In this document: one piece after another, positions 37,284-46,041 of the stretch
Layout: each line of letters begins with the position of its first letter
How positions within the stretch are numbered: the first letter of the stretch is position 1
NCBI GenBank assembly: GCA_018819065.1
Contig: JAHJQL010000053.1
Location: 1 to 49,399 of the forward strand
Length of the DNA stretch: 49,399 nucleotides
Reading direction: 5' to 3'
Origin: Nanobdellota archaeon
Lineage (GTDB): Archaea > Nanobdellota > Nanobdellia > Woesearchaeales > GCA-2686295
Notes under the pieces: generated by a model
The model's input: the letters and a program-made list of their open reading frames with translations, nothing else
What the model was told of the DNA's origin: nothing
The model's database searches: none
Made by a program: the position numbers and the translations under genes

Positions 37284-37969
37284 TTTATGTTTATTGCGGG
37301 TTTGTCTTTTCCTATAACTATTGCATAATTTTTACTTGTTTCGAATTCTTCTGAATCTAATTTAAACTTCAAAACGTTGTCTTTTATGCTAACAACATTC
37401 GCTATTTTTCCAACGTGACTTCCTTTGAACAAGAAAATAGTTGCGCCTGTCTCCAATTTAAAAACTGATTTTATTTCTTGTTCTGGAATGGATATTAAGA
37501 GGCTGTCGCCCGTCTTATATTCATCTTTTTTAACAATTATATTTCTGCCACCACTAGTTATCAACTGTATTTTGTTTTTTCCAAGTAATTTCTTGTTTTC
37601 TAACTTGGATATTTTGTGCTGTGCGTCTTTCTTGTCAATTTTTTCTAAGTATAAGGTGTTTTGTTGATTGATTAGCATTACGTAGTGCTCGTTTTCTTTT
37701 GGTATTGAAAAAACATCCATCAATCCGACTGGGTATTTGTGATCATTTCTTCTTCGCCCATCAACTAATATTTCTTCGTCGTGAAGTATTTTCTTGACTT
37801 CTTTTGTGGTTTTTGCCTTTCCTAAAATATTTCTAAGTATGATGTTAATAGGGATTGAAAGTTTTTTAGTGTGAGCTCCTGGATTTGGTCTGGTTACAAA
37901 GACTGTGTGCTTTCTAGTTATAGGCCATGTGCTTGGAACTTTTTGTATTTTTAAATGATTTTTTGGCAT
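37280..37969 (-). CDS. rps4e: Ribosomal protein S4e
   Basis: FVTRPNPGAHTKKLSIPINIILRNILGKAKTTKEVKKIL. Confidence 0.95.
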   Translation of the reverse strand: MPKNHLKIQKVPSTWPITRKHTVFVTRPNPGAHTKKLSIPINIILRNILGKAKTTKEVKKILHDEEILVDGRRRNDHKYPVGLMDVFSIPKENEHYVMLINQQNTLYLEKIDKKDAQHKISKLENKKLLGKNKIQLITSGGRNIIVKKDEYKTGDSLLISIPEQEIKSVFKLETGATIFLFKGSHVGKIANVVSIKDNVLKFKLDSEEFETSKNYAIVIGKDKPAINIK

Positions 37970-38358
37970 TATTGTTCACCTTTCAGTTTTAGTTTTTGTA
38001 CTCTTTTTTTATCATCAAGATTTAGGTTTGTGATTAAGAGGTTTGATGCTTTGAATGGAACTTTTGATTTTGAACCTTCCTTTTTTGAAACTTCTATTTT
38101 TTCTAAGTAAATCTTTTCTTTCTTCACATCAACTCTTTCCACTTTGCTTTCGTGACCTTTGTAGGTTCCTCTCATAACTTTGACTTTGTCTCCGGTTCTA
38201 ACTCTTAATGATCTCTTGCCGTGCTTCTTTCTGAGTTCTTGGCTTAAGTGAGCGTTCAAAAACTTGCTCTTTATGTGTAGAGGGGCGTTAAATATGTACT
38301 TCCTCTGTTTTCGAACTTGCTTACTCTTTACCCATTTTTTTGAAAATTTTGATTTCAT
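37969..38358 (-). CDS. rpl24: Ribosomal protein L24 (uL24)
   Basis: RSLRVRTGDKVKVMRGTYKGHESKVERVDVKKEKIYLE. Confidence 0.95.
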   Translation of the reverse strand: MKSKFSKKWVKSKQVRKQRKYIFNAPLHIKSKFLNAHLSQELRKKHGKRSLRVRTGDKVKVMRGTYKGHESKVERVDVKKEKIYLEKIEVSKKEGSKSKVPFKASNLLITNLNLDDKKRVQKLKLKGEQ

Positions 38359-38359
38359 T

Positions 38360-38761
38360 TTATACGATTATGCTTGCTATTTTTGAAACTCCAGGCCACC
38401 TCTCGCAAGCTTCTTTGGCTATTGGACCTTTGAATATTGTTCCTTTCGGGTTTCCTTTATCATCTTTTAGTACTACTGCAGCGTTATCTTCAAATTTTAT
38501 TCTTGTGCCGTTTGGTCTTCTGTACTCCTTCTTCTGTCTTACTATGACTGCAAAAACGACTTGTTTCCTCATATCTGGTTTTCCTTTCTTAACAGCTGCC
38601 AAAACTAGTGAACCAACACCTGCAGCAGGCAGTCTTCCTTTCACAGTCTTGCTTCCTATAACGCTGACTAGTTTGATTAGCTTTGCGCCTGAGTTGTCGC
38701 AGGTTTCAACATATGAACCAACGTTCAAACCTTTCGTTATAGTTGCTTTTACAGCTTTCAT
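38360..38761 (-). CDS. rpl14: Ribosomal protein L14 (uL14)
   Basis: GSYVETCDNSGAKLIKLVSV...RLPAAGVGSLVLAAVKKGKPDMRKQVVFAVIVRQKKEYRRPNG. Confidence 0.96.
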   Translation of the reverse strand: MKAVKATITKGLNVGSYVETCDNSGAKLIKLVSVIGSKTVKGRLPAAGVGSLVLAAVKKGKPDMRKQVVFAVIVRQKKEYRRPNGTRIKFEDNAAVVLKDDKGNPKGTIFKGPIAKEACERWPGVSKIASIIV

Positions 38762-39045
38762 TTTTTAACCAACAATTCTTTTTTCTTGATAATTTCTTTA
38801 ACTATGAAATTCTTAGTCTTTGATATAGGTCTCGTTTCTATTATTCTAACAACATCCCCTTCTTTTGCATTTATGTTGTTTGGATTGTGGGCTTTTACTT
38901 TCGTTCTTCTTTTTTCGTATCGTTCATATTTTGGAACTAATTTTTTTCTATCCCACTCAACTGTGACTGTGTTTTTCATCTTATCTGATATAACCATGCC
39001 TTCAAAAACCCTTCCTCGTTCACTTATTTGTTTTGATTTTTTCAT
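38758..39045 (-). CDS. rps17: Ribosomal protein S17 (uS17)
   Basis: RGRVFEGMVISDKMKNTVTVEWDRKKLVPKYERYEKRRTKVKAHNP. Confidence 0.95.
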   Translation of the reverse strand: MKKSKQISERGRVFEGMVISDKMKNTVTVEWDRKKLVPKYERYEKRRTKVKAHNPNNINAKEGDVVRIIETRPISKTKNFIVKEIIKKKELLVKK

Positions 39046-39290
39046 CTTTCACCTTTAATTTTTATTCTGTCGTGAGGTCTTTTTACGATTTGTTCTCCGA
39101 TGATTTCTCTTTCGTTAATTTTGAATGTTGATATTTTTTTCAAGACTGTTCTCGTCTTGTTTTGTGTTTTTATTTTGAATGTATTTTTTGTTTCGTCGAT
39201 GACTACTCCTTTTAATCCTTCTAGTGTTTTATTTTTACTTTTGGTTATCTCTATTTCTGAGCCGATATACTCTTCTTTTAGTTTGTTCAT
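39042..39290 (-). CDS. rnp1: RNase P protein component 1 (Rpp29/Pop4-like)
   Basis: EEYIGSEIEITKSKNKTLEGLKGVVIDETKNTFKIKT in canonical position before S17. Confidence 0.9.
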   Translation of the reverse strand: MNKLKEEYIGSEIEITKSKNKTLEGLKGVVIDETKNTFKIKTQNKTRTVLKKISTFKINEREIIGEQIVKRPHDRIKIKGER

Positions 39291-39607
39291 TTGTTTGAGC
39301 CTTTAACATTTATTGTGTTCGGCGCAAACCCCAAGGACACTAATTCTTCCTTGATTTGCTTTAAGTGATTCCCTTGAAGTTCAACATATCCTTCTTTTGA
39401 GGTCCCTCCGCAAGCAAACTTGTTCTTGAGTTTCTTGGCCAAGTCTTTCAAGTCGATTTCGTATTGGTTTATTCCTTCTATCAACGTGTATTTCTTACCA
39501 AACTTCTTCTTGATTAACTTCACAGTTATTTGTTGGCTCTCCTTTGCGATTGTTTCACAAACACAAAGATCTTTTGGCAACCCGCAGGTATTGCATATTT
39601 CACTCAT
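39287..39607 (-). CDS. Translation initiation factor SUI1/eIF1
   Basis: MSEICNTCGLPKDLCVCETIAKESQQITVKLIKKKFGKKYTLIEGI...FACGGTSKEGYVELQGNH. Confidence 0.95.
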   Translation of the reverse strand: MSEICNTCGLPKDLCVCETIAKESQQITVKLIKKKFGKKYTLIEGINQYEIDLKDLAKKLKNKFACGGTSKEGYVELQGNHLKQIKEELVSLGFAPNTINVKGSNK

Positions 39608-39791
39608 TTTTTTGTTTTTGTATTGTTTTTATTTTTGCAATTGTTTTTTTTAATTGTTTTATTTGACCAGGGTTCTTTATGTTTGAACCCGTCGCTATTT
39701 GTGAGTTTAGTTTTATTAATTCTAATTTTGCTTCTTGATATTTCTTTTCCAAATCTGCTTTGTTTAAAGCTGACAACTCCTTGAATTTCAT
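39600..39791 (-). CDS. rpl29: Ribosomal protein L29 (uL29)
   Basis: MKFKELSALNKADLEKKYQEAKLELIKLNSQIATGSNIKNPGQIKQLKKTIAKIKT. Confidence 0.92.
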   Translation of the reverse strand: MKFKELSALNKADLEKKYQEAKLELIKLNSQIATGSNIKNPGQIKQLKKTIAKIKTIQKQKNE

Positions 39792-39838
39792 AATTTTCCC
39801 TCCAGAAAATTATGTTGCTCAAAATTCTTCAAATTTTG
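39789..39838 (-). promoter_or_regulatory. Two consecutive perfect hairpins in the S3-L29 gap; SD in loop, start codon in stem
   Basis: mRNA CAUAAUUUUC-UGGAGG-GAAAAUUAUG (39789-39814) and CAAAATT-CTTCA-AATTTTG (39820-39838). Confidence 0.7.
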
Positions 39839-39843
39839 TTGCT

Positions 39844-40677
39844 TCATATGTCTCCTCCAGACAATTTGTTTGTGTTTGAATCTTTTTTGTCTTTTTTTGA
39901 ATCTTCTTTTTTCTCAACTTTTGGTTTTTTCGCTTTTAAGTCTTTTTTTGGCTTTGAAGGTTTGTCTTCTTCATCCTTTTTTTCAATTTGTTCTTCTGCA
40001 GATTTGATTTCTTCAACTTTTAGGTCTTCAGTGATTTTTTCTGCTTCCACACCTTTTACTTCTTCAATTACTTCTTGTAATTCTGATAAAACTTTAATTC
40101 TGTCTGGCAATATTATTGTGCTTGGCATTATGCTTACTTGTATGCCAACAATTCCTGTTTTGAGTTTTGCTATTGCATAGGCTTTAAGCACTCCTGAAAC
40201 AGATATATCTCCACATTTTTTCAAGTATCCTTGGTAAAATCTCCAAGTCTTTGCTCTGCTGCTCGGTATTTTTCCTGAAATTAAAATCTCGACACCAAGG
40301 GCGCCTGCAGACATTACATCAGTCATCGCTTTATGACCAACTCCTTTAAATCTCTGAGAACCGAATCGTTCTAGTGAACCTGCAATCATTTCAGCTATTA
40401 TGTTTGCATCTAGTCCTATGTATTTTACTTCTTCAATTTCAATCTGAGGGTTTTCTAGGTTAAATTCTTTCTTCAAACTCTTTGTTATTCTTGATATGTT
40501 TGATCCTGATCTTCCAACGACTAATCCCGGTCTTGATGTTACTATAATTATTTTTTCTCCTAGCGGAGTTTTTTGGAGTTTTACATTACTAAGACCAACT
40601 CTTCCAAGTGATTTTTTTACAAATTCTTTTATCTGAAACTCTTTTACATTGTTCGCTACAAATTTTCTTTCTATCAT
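39844..40677 (-). CDS. rps3: Ribosomal protein S3 (uS3) with charged tail
   Basis: KIIIVTSRPGLVVGRSGSNI...LGVEILISGKIPSSRAKTWRFYQGYLKKCGD. Confidence 0.96.
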   Translation of the reverse strand: MIERKFVANNVKEFQIKEFVKKSLGRVGLSNVKLQKTPLGEKIIIVTSRPGLVVGRSGSNISRITKSLKKEFNLENPQIEIEEVKYIGLDANIIAEMIAGSLERFGSQRFKGVGHKAMTDVMSAGALGVEILISGKIPSSRAKTWRFYQGYLKKCGDISVSGVLKAYAIAKLKTGIVGIQVSIMPSTIILPDRIKVLSELQEVIEEVKGVEAEKITEDLKVEEIKSAEEQIEKKDEEDKPSKPKKDLKAKKPKVEKKEDSKKDKKDSNTNKLSGGDI

Positions 40678-41198
40678 TTTTTATCTTCCTTCTTCTCTGC
40701 TTGTTTTTCTTTGGTGTCTTTGTTTTGGATTTCTTGTTTTGTTGATTCTTGTTTCTTTGAAGTTTTATGAGTTATTTCTTGAACAACTAGTTCTATGTGT
40801 GACCTTTTCATCTTTCTCCTTCTTAATCTTCCTTGGTGCCAAGGAGTTGAAGCTCTCTGTGCTGACAAATGCACAATCTTTAAGTCAGACCCAAGTCCTT
40901 TGCTAGTGGCGTTTGACTCTGCAGACTGGACTAATTTAAGTATATACCCCGCTGTTTTAATAGGATACTTTCCAGGCCCTATTCCTTTTTTATGACCCGC
41001 TCCTTCTGTAAATCTAGTGTATTTGACTGCTTTTTCTTTCTTTTTTACGCCTTCTAAAAATTTCTTTGCGTATTCAACAGTTTTAGTTCTAAGTTTTGAA
41101 CACACCTCTATTGATTGTTTCGTTGATATTGGTGCGTCTAATAAGACTGCTCTTGCAGTGTTTTCTTCTGATTTTTGATATGAATACTTGTAGGTCAT
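40674..41198 (-). CDS. rpl22: Ribosomal protein L22 (uL22)
   Basis: GPGKYPIKTAGYILKLVQSAESNATSKGL...ISAQ-type HLSAQRASTPWHQGRLRRRKMKRSHIELVV. Confidence 0.95.
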   Translation of the reverse strand: MTYKYSYQKSEENTARAVLLDAPISTKQSIEVCSKLRTKTVEYAKKFLEGVKKKEKAVKYTRFTEGAGHKKGIGPGKYPIKTAGYILKLVQSAESNATSKGLGSDLKIVHLSAQRASTPWHQGRLRRRKMKRSHIELVVQEITHKTSKKQESTKQEIQNKDTKEKQAEKKEDKK

Positions 41199-41200
41199 TT

Positions 41201-41578
41201 TTATCTAACTGATAATGCTGAACTTGATTTTGTGGCTCCAACACCTGGTGAGTTGTGTGATGGCCTTTTTCTTGACAAGGCAAATTCTCCTAAGTAATGC
41301 CCTATCATATCCTCTTGCACTCTCACAACAATAAATTCTTTTCCGTTGTGAATTTTGATTGTTTTTCCAACCATTAATGGAAGTACTATCATTGATCTTA
41401 AGTGTGTTTTGACGTTGTCTTTCTTGTTTACTTTTTCAAGGAAATCTTTTTCTTTTTCAGAGAATCCTCTTTTTATTTTTCTCCTCTGTCTTGCTGGAAA
41501 CGCCTCTGCAAGTTCATTTATTGATAACTTCTTGAGTTCTTCTAATTTTTTTCCTCGATATGAATATTCTTTTGCCAT
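41201..41578 (-). CDS. rps19: Ribosomal protein S19 (uS19)
   Basis: HLRSMIVLPLMVGKTIKIHNGKEFIVVRVQEDMIGHYLGEFALSRKRPSHNSPGVGATKSS. Confidence 0.96.
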   Translation of the reverse strand: MAKEYSYRGKKLEELKKLSINELAEAFPARQRRKIKRGFSEKEKDFLEKVNKKDNVKTHLRSMIVLPLMVGKTIKIHNGKEFIVVRVQEDMIGHYLGEFALSRKRPSHNSPGVGATKSSSALSVR

Positions 41579-41596
41579 TAAAATTCACCTAAATTT

Positions 41597-42298
41597 TTAC
41601 TTGTTCCTTCCTGTGTGCCTTGGTCTAATCATTCCTACTTTTCTTCCTGGAGGGGCGTTTCTTGGCGCAATTGTTGGTCTTCCTTTTCTTGAAGATCTTG
41701 ATCCTCCATAAGGGTGATCGACTGCGTTCATTGCCGCTGCAGATACAATAGGCCAGTATTTTCCTTTTGCTTTCATCAATTTAAACTTGTTTCCTGCTTT
41801 TAAAAAAGGTTTTTCAGGTCTTCCTGAGCCCGCTATTAGTCCAATCATTGCTAGGCATTTTGGGTTGAATTCCTTTTGTTTATTTGATGGCAGCTTCACT
41901 ACTACTTTATTTTTTGTCTTGGCCAATATTTTTGCAGTTCCACCTGATGAGCGTACCATTTTTCCACCATCTCCTGGTGTTGATTCTATATTGAATATGA
42001 ATGTTCCTTCAGGTATTTTACCAAGCGGCAAGGTGTTGCCTATCTTTATCTCGACAGCATCTCCTTTTTCAAGGATGTCTCCTACTTTTACGCCTTCTGG
42101 TGCAACCACTAAGTTTTGATTCTCATCTTTATATTTAATAAGTAAGAGTGGTGCAGTATGACTTACTGATTTAATTATGTCAACTATCTCACCTTTTGAT
42201 GAAAGTAAATGTGAAGTTTCGCCTGCATATTTAAAGCTATTAACTCTATATGTTGGGCTTCCTTTTCCTCGTTTTTGTGAAGTTAGACTTTTTCCCAT
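41597..42298 (-). CDS. rpl2: Ribosomal protein L2 (uL2)
   Basis: NIESTPGDGGKMVRSSGGTAKILAK...AAAMNAVDHPYGGSRSSRKGRPTIAPRNAPPGRKVGMIRPRHTG. Confidence 0.97.
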   Translation of the reverse strand: MGKSLTSQKRGKGSPTYRVNSFKYAGETSHLLSSKGEIVDIIKSVSHTAPLLLIKYKDENQNLVVAPEGVKVGDILEKGDAVEIKIGNTLPLGKIPEGTFIFNIESTPGDGGKMVRSSGGTAKILAKTKNKVVVKLPSNKQKEFNPKCLAMIGLIAGSGRPEKPFLKAGNKFKLMKAKGKYWPIVSAAAMNAVDHPYGGSRSSRKGRPTIAPRNAPPGRKVGMIRPRHTGRNK

Positions 42299-42300
42299 TT

Positions 42301-42552
42301 TTACATCAATCCTAATTTTGTCGCTAAGTCAATTGCTGGTGTTTCATCTGAAAATTTAATGTAAGCTTTCTTTTTTCCTTCAGGAGTTATGTGGGTGTTT
42401 ATCTTCACCACTTTGACTTTGAATGTTTTTTCTATGTCTTCTTTAATATCTTTTTTTGTTGTTTTTCTTTCAACTATGAAAACTAGTTTGTTCTCTGATT
42501 CCATCAACCTTATTGATTTCTCTGTTGATAAAGGATATTTTATTGCGTTCAT
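42301..42552 (-). CDS. rpl23: Ribosomal protein L23 (uL23)
   Basis: IKYPLSTEKSIRLMESENKLVFIVERKTTKKDIKEDIEKTFKVKVVKINTHITPEGKKKAYIKF. Confidence 0.95.
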   Translation of the reverse strand: MNAIKYPLSTEKSIRLMESENKLVFIVERKTTKKDIKEDIEKTFKVKVVKINTHITPEGKKKAYIKFSDETPAIDLATKLGLM

Positions 42553-43475
42553 TTTTTCTTAGGTTTTTCTACCACTTTTTTTGCAGTTGTCTTCTTAGTT
42601 TCTTTCTTTTCTTTTGTCATTTCTTTTGATTCTACTTTTGTCGTCTTTTTCTTCTCTTTTGTTTTCTCTTTCTTCAACTCAGTTTTTGCTTCTTGTACTT
42701 TTGGAGTTTTATATTGGGTTGTAAATATTTGTGTTTCTTTGAGTTCTTTAATTGCTGACTCTGTGAAAATAGTCATTCTACCGCAAACTCCGCCAGGAGC
42801 CAACTTTTCTACATCAAGGTTTTGAATTGCTGTAACTTCAAATCCTGGAATGTTTGCAAATGTTTTATGAGCTGCTTTGTCAGCAGTTACTATTAGTAAT
42901 CCTTTTGAATTGTTCGTCTTTGTTCTTTGAAGTTCCTCTTCAAAACCTAGTTTTATGAGTGTTTCTCTTAGTTTTTTTGTTTGTTGTAGTGTGACTATTT
43001 CATTTGAAATTATGAACGGATAGTTTTTTGGAATTTTGTGCCCTCGACTTTTTACTGCTTCAAGATTTATCGTTGCAGATATGGCTGCACATATTGCTTT
43101 TCTTCTTTCTTTCTTATTTATTCCTTCAGACCAGTTTTTTTCTGCTTTTGGAGGGTGTGCTCTTCTTCCTCCGACCATTCCTGGTGCGAATGCTCCAACC
43201 CAAACCATTCTAGTTCCTCTTCTTGACAATATTTTCCTTGGAACTCTTGATATTCCAAAACCATATGATCCTCTGTAATTTCTTCTTCTTCTTGAAACAT
43301 CTGCTGAAGCTCTTTTTCCTGCTCTTGGATCTGAACCGTATGGTTGTCTCTTGTTTGATTGTATCGTTAAAAACGCCCTTTTTATAAGGTCTCTTCTTAT
43401 CTCTTTATAAAACTGGTTTGGCAACTCTACACTTCCAGTTTCTGTTTTTTCCAAGTTTAGTATTTTTAGCTTCAT
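42549..43475 (-). CDS. rpl4: Ribosomal protein L4 (uL4) with K/T-rich tail
   Basis: VELPNQFYKEIRRDLIKRAFLTIQSNKRQPYGSDPRAGKR...GGRRAHPPKAEKNWSEGINKKERRKAICAAI. Confidence 0.96.
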   Translation of the reverse strand: MKLKILNLEKTETGSVELPNQFYKEIRRDLIKRAFLTIQSNKRQPYGSDPRAGKRASADVSRRRRNYRGSYGFGISRVPRKILSRRGTRMVWVGAFAPGMVGGRRAHPPKAEKNWSEGINKKERRKAICAAISATINLEAVKSRGHKIPKNYPFIISNEIVTLQQTKKLRETLIKLGFEEELQRTKTNNSKGLLIVTADKAAHKTFANIPGFEVTAIQNLDVEKLAPGGVCGRMTIFTESAIKELKETQIFTTQYKTPKVQEAKTELKKEKTKEKKKTTKVESKEMTKEKKETKKTTAKKVVEKPKKK

Positions 43476-44416
43476 TGTATTGATAAGTGGTGTTTCTTTT
43501 TACCCTCTCTGATTGGAGTAGTCATAATTATTGCTCGTTTTTTAGGACCTAGTATTGATCCGTGGATCACTAAATAAGTTGATTTTATGTTTCCATATTT
43601 GTGAAAGTTTTTTCCGTATTTCTCTAGTTCTGATGATATGTCTAATATTTGTTTGTTGTATTCGACTCTTTGATGAAAGCCCATTTGACCTGCGTGTGCG
43701 ACTCTCCATGAAATGTGTTGTTGTCTGACCCAAGGTCCTAGTGAACCTGGAGCTCTTACACCTTTCTCTGATTTGTGGGATTTAAGTCCTATTCCAAATC
43801 TTTTTACTGGTCCTTGAAACCCTTTTCCCTTGGTTACTGCATGGATATCGACTAGTTGGTTAATGTCGAAGACTGAATCAAGATTTATCTCTTTATCATG
43901 ATTTTTCTTTACAAATTCTAATTTATCTTTGTTTGAGCCACCCAATCCTATTTCTAGTGCTTCTGGTTTTTTCTTTCCAAAACCGGCTTTTTTAGGTTGT
44001 GTATAAACAGTTATAGTGATTTTTTCAAAAGAGTCAGGGTTTATTTTTTCTAACTGTTCTTTATTTTCTTTAGGTGATTTTAATTTTCTTAAAAGTTCTT
44101 TTTCTGTCTTGAAAAAAACTTCTTTTTCGAGTTTTAGTGCTTGAAAATGTTTTTTATAAAATCTTATTGAGTATATTCTTATTGGAGGACACTCAATCAG
44201 CGTTGCTGGAACAGACATTTCTTCTCCTTTTAAATGAGAATTCTTGTTTTCATTTAAAGCCATGATGTGTGTCATTCCAACTTTGTAACCTATAAAAGCC
44301 AATGGTTTTGCTTTGTCAGATTTCATCCATGACCTGACTCGTGCGTACATTCTTTTAGCCTTCTTTCTAGGCCAAAACTGCATGCTTCCTCTCCTTGGAC
44401 TTCTTATTGTTGGCAT
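43472..44416 (-). CDS. rpl3: Ribosomal protein L3 (uL3)
   Basis: SPRRGSMQFWPRKKAKRMYARVRSW...VTKGKGFQGPVKRFGIGLKSHKSEKGVRAPGSLGPWVRQQHISWRVAHAGQMGFHQR. Confidence 0.97.
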   Translation of the reverse strand: MPTIRSPRRGSMQFWPRKKAKRMYARVRSWMKSDKAKPLAFIGYKVGMTHIMALNENKNSHLKGEEMSVPATLIECPPIRIYSIRFYKKHFQALKLEKEVFFKTEKELLRKLKSPKENKEQLEKINPDSFEKITITVYTQPKKAGFGKKKPEALEIGLGGSNKDKLEFVKKNHDKEINLDSVFDINQLVDIHAVTKGKGFQGPVKRFGIGLKSHKSEKGVRAPGSLGPWVRQQHISWRVAHAGQMGFHQRVEYNKQILDISSELEKYGKNFHKYGNIKSTYLVIHGSILGPKKRAIIMTTPIREGKKKHHLSIQ

Positions 44417-44450
44417 TTTATGTGTTCACCATTAAAAAAAACTTGCAGAA

Positions 44451-44462
44451 CCCTCTTTTAAA
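44451..44462 (-). promoter_or_regulatory. Probable TATA box of the ribosomal protein cluster
   Basis: ACTTTAAAAGAG (minus strand), about 35-45 nt upstream of rpl3 ATG. Confidence 0.5.
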
Positions 44463-44465
44463 GTG

Positions 44466-44485
44466 TACTGAAAAAGTTTTTTTTC
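44466..44485 (-). terminator. Perfect hairpin between priS-priL and the ribosomal promoter
   Basis: CTGAAAAA-GTTT-TTTTTCAG, 3 nt from the TATA element; terminator or operator. Confidence 0.35.
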
Positions 44486-44551
44486 AGGCGTAAATTTTCA
44501 AATTTGAATCTTTCTAAGATTACAAACTTCGTCTACGAAATCAGAATTTAT

Positions 44552-45916
44552 TTATAAATCTTGTGATGGGTTGCTCTGGTGGTGTTCTTTTTTCTTGTGA
44601 TTTTTTTGCTTTGACAAATCTTTTGCTTTAAGCAAAGTATAATTGACTGGGTTTTTGATTTTTTTGCAAAAAGAATCAGGCTTACACATCCTCATATCAA
44701 TGTAATAACTTTTGTTGTTGCAATTTGGTGGGAGTATTTTTTGTTTTCTTTGAGCAGTATATCGCAACTGACCTTCGACATATACTTCTTTTAAGGGCTC
44801 TTTGTTTTTTTTATTCCACTCTTTTAATCTCTCCTTTATTTGCTCTTGGTTCCAACCAACATTTAACAAAAAGTTTGAGAGTATGAAAACCGCTCTTTTC
44901 TTCCCATCGTCAAGACCGTTAAGAATGTTTTTTATACAGGGAGGGAATAGTTGTTCTGAAATCGCGTCAGTTATTTCTTCATAAGAAACTTCTTTTTTTA
45001 TAATATTTCCTTCATCTTCTTCTTTTACTTCAAAATCAAACGCTTGAACTAGTAAGTTTGTTGCTTCGTTTTTCTGTGCATTTTTATCTAAGAAAACCAC
45101 TCCTAATTTCACATTTTCTGGTTTTGCCTGTTCTTTATTAAAAGATGATATTTTGTCAGGGTGTATTGGAATTGATATTAATTCTGACTTCTCATGGAAT
45201 GAATAAGGCATTCTAAATAGGTGTCTTGATGATATTAATATGGTGTCTATGTCTAGGAATGGTTCTGCATTTAATTTCTCTATTTTATCGCCAAAATTAG
45301 TTGTTTCAACTCGTATTATATCACTTGGTTGTTTGCCTGTTTTTTTGACTATTTTTTCAAAATCGTGCTTTTCAAGCTTAAGTATTGCATCACTAACAGG
45401 TTCTTTTATCATGTGTTTTATATACGCTGCAATTTTTCTTGGCGCCTCCGGAAATAGTTTTTTTGTTGATGTGCCACCTATTATTTCTGGAAACGATTCG
45501 AATGGAACTGCTATGTGAAATCCTTTATTTCCTGAGAACTTGCAAGTTATTGACTTTAAACCATAGTGTTTTAAGACTTTTACAGTGTATTGCGCTGCTA
45601 TTTTTGAGTATTCTAAAAGTTTGCAATCAACATCCAACACCAAATCCCAACCAGCCCTTAATTCATCCATCTCAGCAGATCTAAGAGTTGTGTCTATTTG
45701 CAAAGGATTAGTCCATCTCTCTTCAGAGCAATGAAAAGAAGTAGCTCCTCTTTTTGCGTGTTCTAAAATGTCTGTTTTGTATCTTAAGACATCTGGTCTT
45801 TTTCCAAAACCGCCCTCTCCATACTTTACAGCGACTTCTCTATCTTCTGCAACTCTCAAAATCTCTTCTTGTACATCTTCTCGTTTATAGAATTTAAGTG
45901 TCTTGCTGATAAACAT
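44552..45916 (-). CDS. priS: Single-chain DNA primase: PriS catalytic domain plus PriL C-terminal Fe-S-like domain
   Basis: GWDLVLDVDCKLLEYSK, ITCKFSGNKGFHIAVPFE (PriS); LFPPCIKNILNGLDDGKKRAVFILSNFLLNVGWNQEQI...ILPPNC...MCKPDSFC...NPVNY (PriL CTD). Confidence 0.88.
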   Translation of the reverse strand: MFISKTLKFYKREDVQEEILRVAEDREVAVKYGEGGFGKRPDVLRYKTDILEHAKRGATSFHCSEERWTNPLQIDTTLRSAEMDELRAGWDLVLDVDCKLLEYSKIAAQYTVKVLKHYGLKSITCKFSGNKGFHIAVPFESFPEIIGGTSTKKLFPEAPRKIAAYIKHMIKEPVSDAILKLEKHDFEKIVKKTGKQPSDIIRVETTNFGDKIEKLNAEPFLDIDTILISSRHLFRMPYSFHEKSELISIPIHPDKISSFNKEQAKPENVKLGVVFLDKNAQKNEATNLLVQAFDFEVKEEDEGNIIKKEVSYEEITDAISEQLFPPCIKNILNGLDDGKKRAVFILSNFLLNVGWNQEQIKERLKEWNKKNKEPLKEVYVEGQLRYTAQRKQKILPPNCNNKSYYIDMRMCKPDSFCKKIKNPVNYTLLKAKDLSKQKNHKKKEHHQSNPSQDL

Positions 45917-46041
45917 TCATTTAAAGAAATCTATCGAGTTTATATTTTTAATGTGAAAAGAGGAACTTTTTGAATAAAAACAAGTTTTTAGTTTAGAGAT
46001 TGAAAATAATTTATATCTTGATAAAAACCCATCATTGAAAA

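Noticed and set aside
39604-39822. Alternative 72-aa ORF overlapping rpl29
   Set aside because: rpl29 in the other frame is clearly L29-like and has its own SD; the overlapping frame is chance.
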